Assembly (NCBI GenBank): GCA_964019155.1
Contig: OZ025241.1
Span: 2,995,559-3,059,558 of the forward strand
From: Osedax fenrisi
Lineage: Eukaryota > Annelida > Polychaeta > Sabellida > Siboglinidae
Length of the DNA: 64,000 nt
Direction: 5' to 3'
The position numbers and the translations under genes are program-made. Below are positions 48,672-59,717 of this stretch, piece after piece (the stretch's first letter is position 1; every line of letters begins with the position of its first letter). A model generated the notes under the pieces. It saw only the letters and a list, made by a program, of their open reading frames with translations, had not been told where the DNA came from and made no database searches.

Positions 48672-48944
48672 CCTATAGGTGACCCAGGAAAATTTAAATA
48701 ACAAATGGAATATGAACAATAATATGTGTATCGTATAGAGTAAGGAGTATACAGTTGCGTATACAATATTTATTTAAATAAGTAATATATTTAATTACAA
48801 ATAATAATTATTAACAAAATAAGAATATACTTATAAAAAAGGAAATATAATAAACATTATAAAATATTTAAATGCTATAATAAATAATTATTTAAATATT
48901 AAATTATAATTTAATAATAATTATTATTATTATTTATTATAATT

Positions 48945-49740
48945 GTTGTTGATTGATAATTTATTTAAGCAAATATTTAGTCGAAATATATAGGAAACAT
49001 TAATCGAAAGTATAAAGTATAAATATTTTCTAACGATGACATACGTTATAGAAATAAACAAAGAATACTACGAAATTAAAACGATTTACAGTTTGGTAAA
49101 AAAATATAAAAAATTACCGTAAAATAAATGAAAATAAGCGAAAATAGAAATAAATTATATAGTAAAAATAAACGGAAAATGATCTGAAGCAGAAATTAAA
49201 TATAGCGTAAAAATAATTGAAAATCGAAATAAAATACATTGTTTTGTGAATGGCATCGAAATATTAAATTTCTACTTTAACTTTATTGAATTCTTCTTAT
49301 CTTTGTACCCTGTAATAGTAATAAATTATTAATTATATAGTTTAATATTTAAATGATAAATTTGAAATATATTACAAACAGAATAAGTTAAATATCAAAT
49401 AAATCAAAACTAAAATGAAACAAACAATTAATGCAATACTTATATGCAAAATCTGTAATAATAGTACATTTTTAATTTTATATTTTAATAGTATAATAAA
49501 TTTGAAACATTTATATACATATATATAAACAAACAGAACCATTTAAAAATAAAATTAACTTATATATATATATATACAAACAGAACACATTACTAATAAA
49601 ATAAACTAATAATAATACGAAACAAACAATATAATACTTAATCTGAAATAATGGTAAATTATTAATTGTGTATTTTAATAATATAATAAATGCTGTTATT
49701 GTAGTTTTTTTTGCAATAAAATAAGTTTTAATTTAAATAT
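48945..49740 (-). mobile_element. 3' end of a second copy of the CR1-like LINE
   Basis: Begins gttgattgataatttattta, the reverse complement of the (atca)n tail of the 26-31 kb LINE. It follows that LINE's 3' UTR backwards, including gaaagtataaagtata, acatacgttatagaaataaa and the tandem repeats. Severely 5'-truncated, as is usual for LINE copies. Confidence 0.85.
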
Positions 49741-50039
49741 TACGGTTATTTTTCCTCTATATTACGGTTATATTGCCTTTATAAAGGGTTTCAAATATAA
49801 TAAATTAATATTTTATATTGTGATCTCGGCCATAATACATAATATGCTGAAAGAAATTACATTAATTTTGTAAACAAATGTTATGTTATTATCATTAAAA
49901 AACTATTATAAAAATTAGGTATGAATATTGTAAAATAATAATAATTTATAATTTATACATTATCATTACACACATGAATTGAAGAACAATGTACAATGTA
50001 CATTGTACATCTATTGAGGAGAACCTAGCGACAAATAAT
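49741..50039. other. intergenic, nothing recognised
   Basis: AT-rich; tattacggttatttt occurs twice near 49738-49772. Confidence 0.4.
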
Positions 50040-50700
50040 AGCAAGGTGGTCAAATAGCTCACATGTGAAAAGAAAGGTGAAACAATGTCTATCCATGATA
50101 TAAATGGTAAATGTCTAACTGAAAATGAGGATATAATGAACAGATGGACTAATAGTATTGTAAGGAATTATACAATTGCCCATTAAAAGGAAGTAATTCT
50201 GTTCTAGAAATCATGAATAATCACAAATAAGTATCATTGCCTATTCTAAAGAGAGAAATTGTGATACCATTATTTTTTGATAACTATAATAGTTTTTGAA
50301 ATATCGTTAACGGCCACAATACTCTTCTTTCCCCAACTATTTATCCTACAATTCTTATAACAAAAATGTAATCTATATATTTTGAAATATATGCTTTAAA
50401 TTGGTCTAAATCATATTTATTAAACTGCAAATTTGTTACAACAATTTCTGATAATGACAAATATAATTAGTAATACCACATGTGTGAACTAATAAGGAAA
50501 TAATGATGTAAGGAATAACCACAAAGAAGTATCATTGCCTATTCTAAAGAGATAAATTGTGGTAGCAGTTAATACACTGAAAAAGGAAAATCTCCATGAA
50601 ATGACAATATACCGGGAGAACTAGTTCAAGCGGGCGGGGGGGGTGAAACATCAATATAAAGCCCTACACTTATATGTAACAATATCTGGGTACAGGAATA
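50040..50700 (+). pseudogene. LINE fragment, upstream half of RT, same family as 40385-42160
   Basis: Reads DINGKCLTENEDIMNRWTNS near 50110, then KGKSP and DNIPGELVQAG near 50590-50635, then ETSIKALHLICNNIW. It is interrupted by a 250-bp insert flanked by about 50-bp direct repeats, and broken off at about 50700 by the hAT. It resumes at 55089. Confidence 0.75.
50216..50570. repeat. dispersed repeat inserted between direct repeats of LINE sequence
   Basis: The block aataagtatcattgcctatt to attgtgat (50226-50265) recurs as aagaagtatcattgcctatt to attgtggt (50526-50563). Between them lies the repeat shared with chitinase intron 1 (50330-50500). The direct repeats are LINE coding sequence (EVSLPILKREI). 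Confidence 0.75.
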
Positions 50701-50939
50701 TGGTCAAATGTATGAATATAATCACATAAAAATATATATAGTAAATATAGTATAACATTAAAATAAATAACAATTAATTTTTTTAATAATTCTGTCTTAA
50801 ATGGAGCGTCATCATTTATTTATAAATATATATTTATCTATAAATCACTGATCTCAATATGGTTACATTTGTATTTTAATTTACATTTCTTATTTTTTTT
50901 ATTATTAATTTTAGGTTATTTGTGATGTCAAAAATAGTT

Positions 50940-51960
50940 CAATATTTAGTATACAATTGGATTAATCCACCGATATAATGCACATGTTACAATTGATGGT
51001 ATTCGTACGTTACATAGTAACAAAATCTATAAAAGAAGAGTTTCTTTTCTGTGAACCAATTACAACGACAACTAAAGATTGGATGTTTTTGATATATTAA
51101 ATTAATGTTATATTGCTAACTATTTAGAAATGGCATAAATTAATTTCGGTTAGTACTAACGGAGCACCAAGTAAGTTAGGCATGCCATCAGAATTAAATA
51201 AACTTATCAAAGATAAATCACCAGAAGTAATCAGCATATATTGTTTAATTCATAGACAAGCGTCAGCTTCAAGAGTTATTCCAGATTTATCAACATTTTA
51301 AAATCAGTAATAAAAACCGTGATTTTCATTAAGTCGAGTTATTTGAGAAATCGGCTATTCAAAAAAATGTGTGAAGAAATAAACTCAGACATTGCCAACT
51401 TGTTATATTATACTCGAATCCGATGGTTATCAAAAGGTAAAGTTGTAGAGTTTATTCTCTGGATTTAAGATTTCTAAAATCACTGATTTTTAAGGATGCC
51501 ATTATTATTTGTCTTCGAGATCAAAATATGATTGAACTAGCAATGAAATGGGAAGAACATAAGTTCATCTTGGGATTGTCATATCTTGTTGATATGTTTT
51601 ATTTACTTAATATATTGAACACTTCTTTACAAGTTAAAAACATTTATATATAATCTGATATAATATTTAAATTATTTATCTAGGAAAAAATAAATATTGG
51701 CTTTAATTAATATATCAGATTCATGGATTTATTGGGAAATAGGATAATTGATATCGTAAGACTTTAAACAAGAACTACACAATATTCCATACGTATACTG
51801 AATATATTGATTCTTATAATCAAATTCCGAATAAAATACAAGATAATATAACAACGCATTTAAATAATCTTTCAGATTAATTAAAAATGTATATTCCAGA
51901 AATTGGCAATCTTTATAATATAGCACTTCATCCCTTTTATGCTGATATTTAATATATTGA
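50940..51960 (+). pseudogene. ZBED5-like hAT transposase remnant
   Basis: Contains MLQLMVFVRYIVTKS near 50985, LIKDKSPEVISIYCLIHRQA near 51205, SSYLRNRLFKKMCEE near 51340, RWLSKGKVV near 51420 and AMKWEEHKFI near 51545. All are in plus orientation and separated by stops. Confidence 0.8.
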
Positions 51961-51999
51961 TGAATAACAAAGTGAACTCATAATGATGCAATACACAGT

Positions 52000-54632
52000 T
52001 CTGCATTTTTTAAATAATTTTCTCTCTTGTAAGATATGTTAATTGATTATAGACCAGTTTTTAATGCTGATTACGAATATGGTATTAGTTTTTCTGAGTC
52101 ACGTCAAGTTTTTTATTTATTTCATTTTTAAATATTTGTCAAAATCATAAATTATCATAAAAATTACATATATTATCATAGTTATAAAAATATAAATAGT
52201 TAATATATAATATTTATTATGTACAGATGGTATTTTAAAGTAAAGATAATAATGATTATAACATGCAGACTGAAGATATTAAACGTTAATGAAAGGTTTT
52301 TTGATTGCTTTTCTGTTATGGTCATGACTGGGTTTATCTCTCATTAAACTCCAACAGTAATCTGTGCACATATTTACATCCATTCTTCCTTGATATATGT
52401 CCTCCATTGTACTTATATCCTGGTGAAAACGTTCGCCTTGTTCTTCACTGTAGTCACCACAGTTTGATGGAAAGTAATCAAGATGAGAGTTTAAGAAATG
52501 CATTTTGATTGACATTCTTGAACCAAGGATTCTGAAAGTATTCATAAGTACATCAACTATTTCTTAATACTCTGGACTGCGCTTATTTCCTAATAAATTT
52601 TTTATGATTGATTTCAATAATATCCATGCTTGGATTTCATCATTGGTCATTTATTCATCAAAATTACTATCCGAAATCAATTCACGAATCTGAGGTCCAT
52701 TGAGTATATCAGCATTTATCTTTGCTTCACTGATATACTTAAATTTTGATCTTAAAAATTGAAATGCTCCACCTTCCTTTACTAGTGCCTTGATGTAATT
52801 TTTCATTAATCCGAGTTTTATATGTAGGGGAGGTAGTCAAATATTACACCGCTGTACAAGTGGTTCCATCATCGCATTGTGTTGTCCAATGTTCATATGT
52901 TCCCGAAGTGGCCATTCACATTGATTGAAATGTCGATCATCTGCTCTACTATCCCATAAACACAAGAAACAGGGATATTTGGTATACCCAGCTTGCATGC
53001 CCAATAATATAGTTATCATCTGTAAACATATTATCATTAGTATAGTATAAAATAAATATTTAAAACCTTTAAAACCTTTAAATCACCACACATTTTCCAA
53101 TTTTGTTGATAGTATCCAATTTTATCTAGAACTATTTTCATATTGGCATAGGTTTCATTCATTGCTATTGAATATCCAATAGGTATGGAACCTAGTTGAT
53201 TGCCGTTATATAATAAAACTACCTTCAGACTTCTCATAGATGAATCAATGAATAATCTCCATTCAGTTGGGTCATATTCAATCCCCATTTCATTTATTAA
53301 GCCAACTATGTTACAACAATATACTAATTTTTATTCAGCTAGGAAATATTTCCTGAATTTTTCATCTCTATGTCGATACCATGCAAATGTCTTTGTCTTA
53401 GATAGTAAGTGTTTTTCTTTTAACCTTGACCCGTGTAATTGTGACGATTCCTTGGATAACCCCAAATCTTTAATTAAATCATTTAGCTCAGCTTGATCAA
53501 ATAATTGTGGTTCAATCTTTTCTTCAATTGGTTGGTAGATCTCATTACATTCAATTACATCTTCATCCGATGATGTACATAACGATGAATCAATATCGCT
53601 TGACGGGTTGGGTATTGGTATTTCATCATTATATGGAACCGGTTTAATTGCTGAAGGAACGTTTGGATATACCACATGCATTTTATTCTTCTTATTTACC
53701 CCTAAAAAATAATTATAACCTAAGTTAATTTAATTTTAATGTAGGTGACCTAAGTATATACTTAACATATAAATGTTAAATATATAAATTAATTATATTA
53801 AATACAATTAATATTTTATTAATACAATACGTTAATATATTAAATTAATATAGCTTACCCTCTAAATTTGTCATACAAAAATAACAGTCGTTAGAATGGC
53901 CTTTACCTTCTCTCCATATCATTGGTATTCCAAAGGCCAATTTAGATATTTTTGTTCTACTCCAGTTGTTTAAGTTCCTAACACATGAGGGACAACATAT
54001 ATGTGGAGCGAATTTTTTATCTTGATCTCCAAGTTTAACTCCAAAGTATGTTTTATATAGATATTTTATTTTGCTGTTTTTTGATATTTTCTGCCAAGTA
54101 ATTTTACCGCATATATAAAAAAATCTATCTAGATTATTTATACATCTTCTTCTATCCATGTTTAACTAAATACAACTTATCTACTTGAAATATTAAATTC
54201 TTATGAGAGTTAATTTATACGAATAATAATTATATGCAATTTATTATAAGTAAATTGCTAATTTCATTATAATATGTCAAAATGCCAAAAAAAATGCATA
54301 ATTTAATCATTTTAAATTCATTTCAAGTGTCATTTTTTAATATATTTAAAAAATTATGCTAATTCAAATATATTATAATTATATATATCAATATTAATAT
54401 TATAGTAATATATTCTAAATTTAAAATAATTATAATTAGAAACAATTAATCACTTTATAAAAACATCATGTTTAAAAAAAAATCAAATTTTTTCAATATT
54501 TGTCATTATATAAAAATGAAATAAATAAAAAACTTGACGTGACTCAGAAAAAAAAATAACATATTCGTAATAAGTGTTAAAAACTGAGCTAGAATCAGTT
54601 ATAACATCTAACAAGAGAAAAATCATGCAGAC
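52000..54632 (-). mobile_element. DNA transposon with inverted repeats of about 105 bp
   Basis: The left arm (about 52000-52130) contains tctgcat, tctcttgtaagatatgtt, ttacgaatatg, and ctgagtcacgtcaagttttt. The right arm (54511-54632) is its reverse complement with scattered mismatches. The interior encodes a long transposase-like protein on the minus strand. It interrupts the ZBED5-like hAT at the gatgcaa...gatattagtgcaaag site, so it is younger than that hAT. Confidence 0.8.
52279..54159 (-). pseudogene. transposase-like protein of the long-TIR element, broken
   Basis: Minus-strand segments in order: MDRRRCINNLDRFFYICGKI with KFAPHICCPSCVRNLNNW (zinc-ligand-like Cys) and FGIPMIWREGKGHSNDCYFC at 54159-53845; an acidic stretch at 53681-53331; IEYDPTEWRLFIDSSMRSLK and MCGDLKVLK at 53288-53037; GYTKYPCFLCLWDSRADDRH at 53037-52837; EQGERFHQDISTMEDIYQGR at 52545-52279. 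This type of protein is widespread in invertebrate genomes as an uncharacterised multi-copy protein, which fits a transposase. I infer D (IDSS, CGDLK) and E (EQGERFH) as catalytic candidates. The gap before 53681 may be a real intron, but stops near 52560-52670 show decay. Confidence 0.65.
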
Positions 54633-55088
54633 CAGTGATATGATATTAGTGCAAAGCACGAATTTGAAACAAAATAACTAGGATTTTCTAGTATATTATT
54701 TTTGGATTTCGGTGAAAATATCCTATCCACATTTATTTAATTTATTATTTAATTAAATATATTTTACATTTTGCAAGCACACGTGAAAGGGCTTTTCAGA
54801 TTTATTAAATTTGAAAAATAACAAGAAATAAATTAGAAGTCGAACCAGACCTGAACTGCACTCTATCAGAAATATAGCGATATATTGATAAATTAGTATC
54901 AAGAATGCAAATACACAATATTTAAAAATAATTAATTTCATATTTTATATATTTTTAATAAATTTATTTTAAAAAATTAACTTATTTTTTAAAATATTTT
55001 ATTAAAAAATAATTATACTTAGTGTGTCGTTTTATATAAAAAAAACTTATAAAGGGGTCGCCGAAGAAAAAATTCTGGGAATCACTGG

Positions 55089-55410
55089 ATTATATAATAG
55101 CTCTACTAGCGCAGTATATAAATATGGAGCTATTTGTTATTATTTCGATACAAGTGTTGGAGTAAGGCAAGGATGTTTATTATCTCCCACTCTGTTTAAC
55201 ATATTTCTTGAACGAATAATGACGAGTAATAAGATTCTCTATATGGTCATATTGTCACTGTAAGTATAGGAGACAGTTCAATAACAAATATTAGATTCGC
55301 AGACGATATTGATGGTATTTCTGGCAGTGAGGAGGAACTGCGACAACTAGTGGAGAGATTATAGAATACATAAATTAAATAGAGCCTTTACATGGGACTA
55401 AGTATGATGT
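55089..55410 (+). pseudogene. LINE fragment, downstream half of RT
   Basis: LYNSSTSAVYKYG, then SVGVRQGCLLSPTLFNIFLE near 55155 and ITNIRFADDIDGISGSEEEL near 55285, with the FADD catalytic box. It continues the LINE broken at 50700 by the hAT. A frameshift near 55240 is visible. Confidence 0.85.
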
Positions 55411-55517
55411 ATATGAATATACATGTATATTATTATTAATAATGTATTAGTTAAATTAATTTTAAAACTATTATTATATCGTTAATATTTCAATTTATAT
55501 ATTTTCCAATTGAATAT

Positions 55518-55518
55518 A

Positions 55519-55561
<43 letters not shown>
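55518..55561. repeat. (TA)n microsatellite
   Basis: TA run of about 42 bp. Confidence 0.9.
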
Positions 55562-55562
<1 letters not shown>

Positions 55563-55837
55563 TATAGTCTATACTATAGTTGATTAATTAGTAATATATA
55601 TATAACATTACTAACGGGGTTGGCCAAAATACAATACATCTAAAATTGAATATATATATATATATATATAATCTGATAATAACAGATAATAATCTTACGA
55701 TTCCTCCAACTAATACAAATTCTTAATTTCTCTCACCTGTTTCAAATTTTGAAATAGAACGCGTTAATAATGAAACCAAAATTACATACAGTAATGATAC
55801 TTATAATTAAAATATGTCGGTAATCTAATCGGTTGAA

Positions 55838-55949
55838 ATTACCCCAATATTATTTCTTTTATATAATATATCTTTTCATAGATCAGAGAGAATATTACCC
55901 CAATATTATTTCTTTTATATAATATATCTTTTCATAGATCAGAGAGAAT
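55838..55949. repeat. 56-bp tandem duplication
   Basis: Two identical copies starting attaccccaatattatttct and ending gatcagagagaat. The identity suggests a recent event. Confidence 0.9.
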
Positions 55950-55954
55950 ATTTC

Positions 55955-56400
55955 CAATCTCATAAAAAAAACAAAAGTAATTCCATTATTTAAACATGGT
56001 GATAGATCTAAATCAGAAAATTATAGACATATTTCATTATTACCTCAATTCTCAAAATTATTAGAAACATTAATTAAAGTTAGAATTTTGTAATTTGTAA
56101 ACAAGTTTAATATAACCAGTGATTCGCAATATGGGTTACGGTGATGTAAATGTATCAACTTCTGATAGCGCTTTCCGATGTTATTGAAACAGTTAATTTA
56201 CATTTGGAACATTTAAAGAATGTCGCTTATTTATATGTATCCATTGACTTAAACAGGCTTTCGATACTTTAGATCATGAGATTATAATTCACAAATTAAC
56301 ACAAATTAACTATTTATCTACGAAATTATCTAGAGCGATAGCTAAAATACTATATATGGTATTTTAAATAAAGTGAAATTTAAATTGAATATGAAACATT
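55955..56400 (+). pseudogene. LINE reverse transcriptase fragment
   Basis: Reads NLIKKTKVIPLFKHGDRSKS near 55956, then ENYRHISLLPQFSKLLETLI, then FDTLDHEIIIHKL near 56265 after frameshifts. These are standard early RT blocks of a LINE. Confidence 0.8.
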
Positions 56401-56495
56401 TAGTATTGGTATATAATTCATTTTTTTATTCTCACCTTACATACTGCTGTCATATTTGTGGTAATACATTTTTTCATATTTAAATAAAATATGTA

Positions 56496-57095
56496 GGGGA
56501 GGGAAGGGAGTAGTGGCCGATAATTAATATGCCTCAGAAGATTTCTAATATATCGATAAATACTGAATTTTAGGCTCTTATTTTATTGAATTAACTAGAA
56601 ATCATTTAGTTCTAGAATACTGTGATTTCACTTTTATATATATAAAGTGTTTAACCTAATAATATAAACGTTTGATTAGGCATTAAAAAAAGCACTAAAA
56701 TAAGGTAATAGTGGCCGCTAGTACCAGAAAATGCGATAGGTGTCTCGTAATGTATTCGATTTATATTTTTTTAATTATGTAATATTAAATAATTATATTT
56801 ATGATGCATACGCACCTTATTTGATTCAATGATTTAATCATATATACACATACTCTTACACATAAATAAGCATAAATATATATAATCATGTTTTTTGTCA
56901 AAATTTGACAAAAATGATTATATAATAAATTAGAGTAATTAATTAATTATTTAAAAAGAAAATTATACTATATATTATAGATATTTTGATTATCTAAATA
57001 TTATAGTATATAGAACTTTTTATCCTATCACACCATTTAAGCGTTAATTAAAACGGCCACTACTACGTCCTCGGCCACTACCCCCTTCCCTCCCC
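56496..57095. mobile_element. GGGGAGGGAAGG element with TA target duplication (600 bp)
   Basis: Left end GGGGAGGGAAGGGAGTAGTG, right end CACTACCCCCTTCCCTCCCC, flanked by TA on both sides (56494-56495 and 57096-57097). The motif agtagtggccg or its inverse repeats near both ends and once inside (56709). No coding capacity; same design as the GGGGAAAG family but a different sequence. Confidence 0.85.
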
Positions 57096-57097
57096 TA

Positions 57098-57999
57098 TAC
57101 TACAAAAAAAAATAGCTTAGTAAATTATAAATAATAATCTAATTATTAAACTTTTTATATTATCCACAATATATATATTCGTATTATAGATATTTTGGTA
57201 ATATATCTATAGATATATTTTTATTATTGCATCTCGAAGAGCTTGATATATATCTATAGATACCCTATAGTGTATACCATATAGGGTACTCATAGTATAA
57301 TTACAATTACAGCAATATAACTCGTGTTAGGTTAAGTTGTTAATGAGTTATTTAATATATACACACCCATATATACACATCCACATATATATATATATAT
57401 ATATATTGAGGATCATCTCGAGGATAACAGGATACCATATATAATTAACACTATGTGATAATATATCATATATGATAACTTACCTTAATAATAATATTCA
57501 CATGTTCGTAATAAACGGCCTATCATATATTATAGACATCTATAGATGTAATTTATAAATATCTAGATAAAGTAATATATCAATAGCTATATCTATAATA
57601 TATATATATATATATATATAAATATAATTCTTACTTTTTCAATATATAGCGATATTAAGCAATCCTTAAAACAACAGCGATAAAAGTCCATATCCGTATT
57701 CAAAAATGTATGTTAATTATAATATATATATATATATATCTTATAAGATGCTACTTCCAATAAATATATTTTAAATTTTACAATAACTATTATAATTAAA
57801 ATAAATATAATACAATACAATAAATATATCATATATACGTATATATTAATATTATATATTTATTTTATTATAAATAATATATACAATATATTTTGTAATG
57901 TAAAGCGTTATACTTGACTTTAAGTTGTATACAATATGATAATTAATGGCGTCAGTAACGAAGGTAGAGTGTGATCTGCGCATGTATATAATTACCACA
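57098..57999. other. intergenic, nothing recognised
   Basis: AT-rich with small TA runs near 57385, 57599 and 57723. No gene or element ends. Confidence 0.45.
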
Positions 58000-58490
58000 C
58001 ATACGCACTTGTGTGTGTGGTATATATTCACGCACACAAGAGCGCGTATAATCCCACACGGCAGTAATGTAATTTAGTAGTAGAATCGACATCTCTAGAT
58101 TAGCATTGCCGCCAAGATATCGCTTACCACAACGACTTACCGGGTTATATTTAGATTCTGGCCACCGGCTAACCACTAGATTGACCCGTAGATTAGCACT
58201 TACGAGATGGGTAGAGTGGGAAGATGACGAGTGGGTAGGGAAGCTGGAAGAGGAGGAGGAGGGACTCGCACATCTCTGAGATGAATACCGAGTTTTTATT
58301 CCGCGCGCGAGATGGCCCGCGGCAGATAAAAGATTATTGAAATAAGATACCCGACGCCACACAGTGGCGAGTGTTTACATCAAAAGCTATCGAAATCAAT
58401 ATCGAACGACGATTAGCAACGCCCTCTGGCGATCTCATTAATTCTCGCCGGATCTCGCGATGACCTCGTAATGGCGGGCGTCCTCTAACT
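58000..58490. promoter_or_regulatory. CpG-rich island, possible promoter
   Basis: High GC and CpG compared with the window (ccgcgcgcgag, gccggatctcgcg, acgccctctggcg). A ttagcaacgc motif is shared with the island at 23.5 kb. The minus strand is open from 58362 to 57952 and has a perfect GTAAGT donor near 58206, but no ATG opens this frame. It is therefore listed as a regulatory island, not as a gene. Confidence 0.4.
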
Positions 58491-58493
58491 CTA

Positions 58494-58526
<33 letters not shown>

Positions 58527-58585
58527 TTATATATATATATATATATATATATATCTATCTCTCCCTCTATATATATATCTCCCTA

Positions 58586-58648
<63 letters not shown>

Positions 58649-58667
58649 ATATATATATATATATATA

Positions 58668-58711
<44 letters not shown>

Positions 58712-58745
58712 CCTCTATCTCTCTCTATCTCTCTATCTTTCTCTC

Positions 58746-58802
<57 letters not shown>

Positions 58803-58816
58803 CTTTCTCCCCCCTA

Positions 58817-58863
<47 letters not shown>

Positions 58864-59085
58864 CTCTCCCCCTTTCTATCTCGCTCTATCTCACTATCTG
58901 TCTCTCTCCCATCTCTCTCCCTATCTCTCTCTATATATATATATATATCTCCCTCTTTCTCCCCTCTCTCTCTCCCCCTCTCTCTCTATCCCCCCTCTCT
59001 CTCTCCCTCTCTTTCTCTATATATATATATATATATATATACCTACCTCTCTCCCCCTTTATTTCTCTCTCTTCTAATACCCCGC
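58490..59085. repeat. compound (CT)n/(TA)n microsatellite
   Basis: About 600 bp of alternating ctctct, tctccct and long TA runs; the plus strand is almost entirely pyrimidine outside the TA runs. Confidence 0.95.
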
Positions 59086-59400
59086 GTCCTACCCCTGCTC
59101 CTCACCCTCGTTAAACGATTACCCTAGCGCGGGTAAGGGCGGCCGGTGCAGCGCATCAACCGCTTGTTTAGCTAATGGTCAGTGGCCTCGAGTTATCGCC
59201 TCAGACCACTGCGGTCAAGTCACGTGTACCTGTAATTACACGCGCGCATGCACAGCATTACGAGCTATGATATGACTCACCGCTCAGCTCTCGGCTCTCG
59301 GGTATATCACCGCGTAACGTGTTGAACCTCCCCGTGGAAGTGTGGTATACCTCACTGTAGTGTGGTGTAACGCGCAATCGACTAATGAGACAATAAAACG
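59085..59400. promoter_or_regulatory. second CpG-rich island
   Basis: cgcgggtaagggcggccggt, tcacgtgtacc, tacacgcgcgcatg. Motif-rich non-repetitive sequence right after the microsatellite. No exon could be defined. Confidence 0.35.
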
Positions 59401-59686
59401 AACATTTAGAATAGTTGTTTTATTTGTAACACTTCTTATTGTTAGCGAAGCGAGCCGACGTTTGAAAGAGGACTATCGTGTATATTGTGTGATCTAATTT
59501 ACTATCTAATATACGAGTATATACACATGTATATATATATACATAAATTGTATATATATATATATATATATTATAATTAATACACCATATATGGAATTGT
59601 ATCAACTTTGGTTAAAGGATTACTTGATAAAAAATAAGAGTTATATTTATATAGATATAGCTAGAGATATATCTATATCTATATCT

Positions 59687-59717
<31 letters not shown>

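Larger units (their letters stand above)
50715..55087 (+). mobile_element. second ZBED5-like hAT element, left end missing
   Basis: Colinear with the 10737 element from about 50770. The right end tctgggaatcactg matches the family, but the CAGTGGTTCCC left end is absent and LINE sequence runs directly into hAT interior. It lies inside the LINE of 50040-55410 and itself contains the long-TIR element of 52000-54632. It gives the uninverted order used to recognise the inversion at 11206-15360. Confidence 0.75.

Noticed and set aside
57952..58362. 136-codon minus-strand frame resembling a mitochondrial presequence followed by GTAAGT
   Set aside because: It opens with GTG; the only upstream in-frame ATG is followed at once by a stop. 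Open length is expected in this GC-richer block. Kept only as part of the CpG island note.
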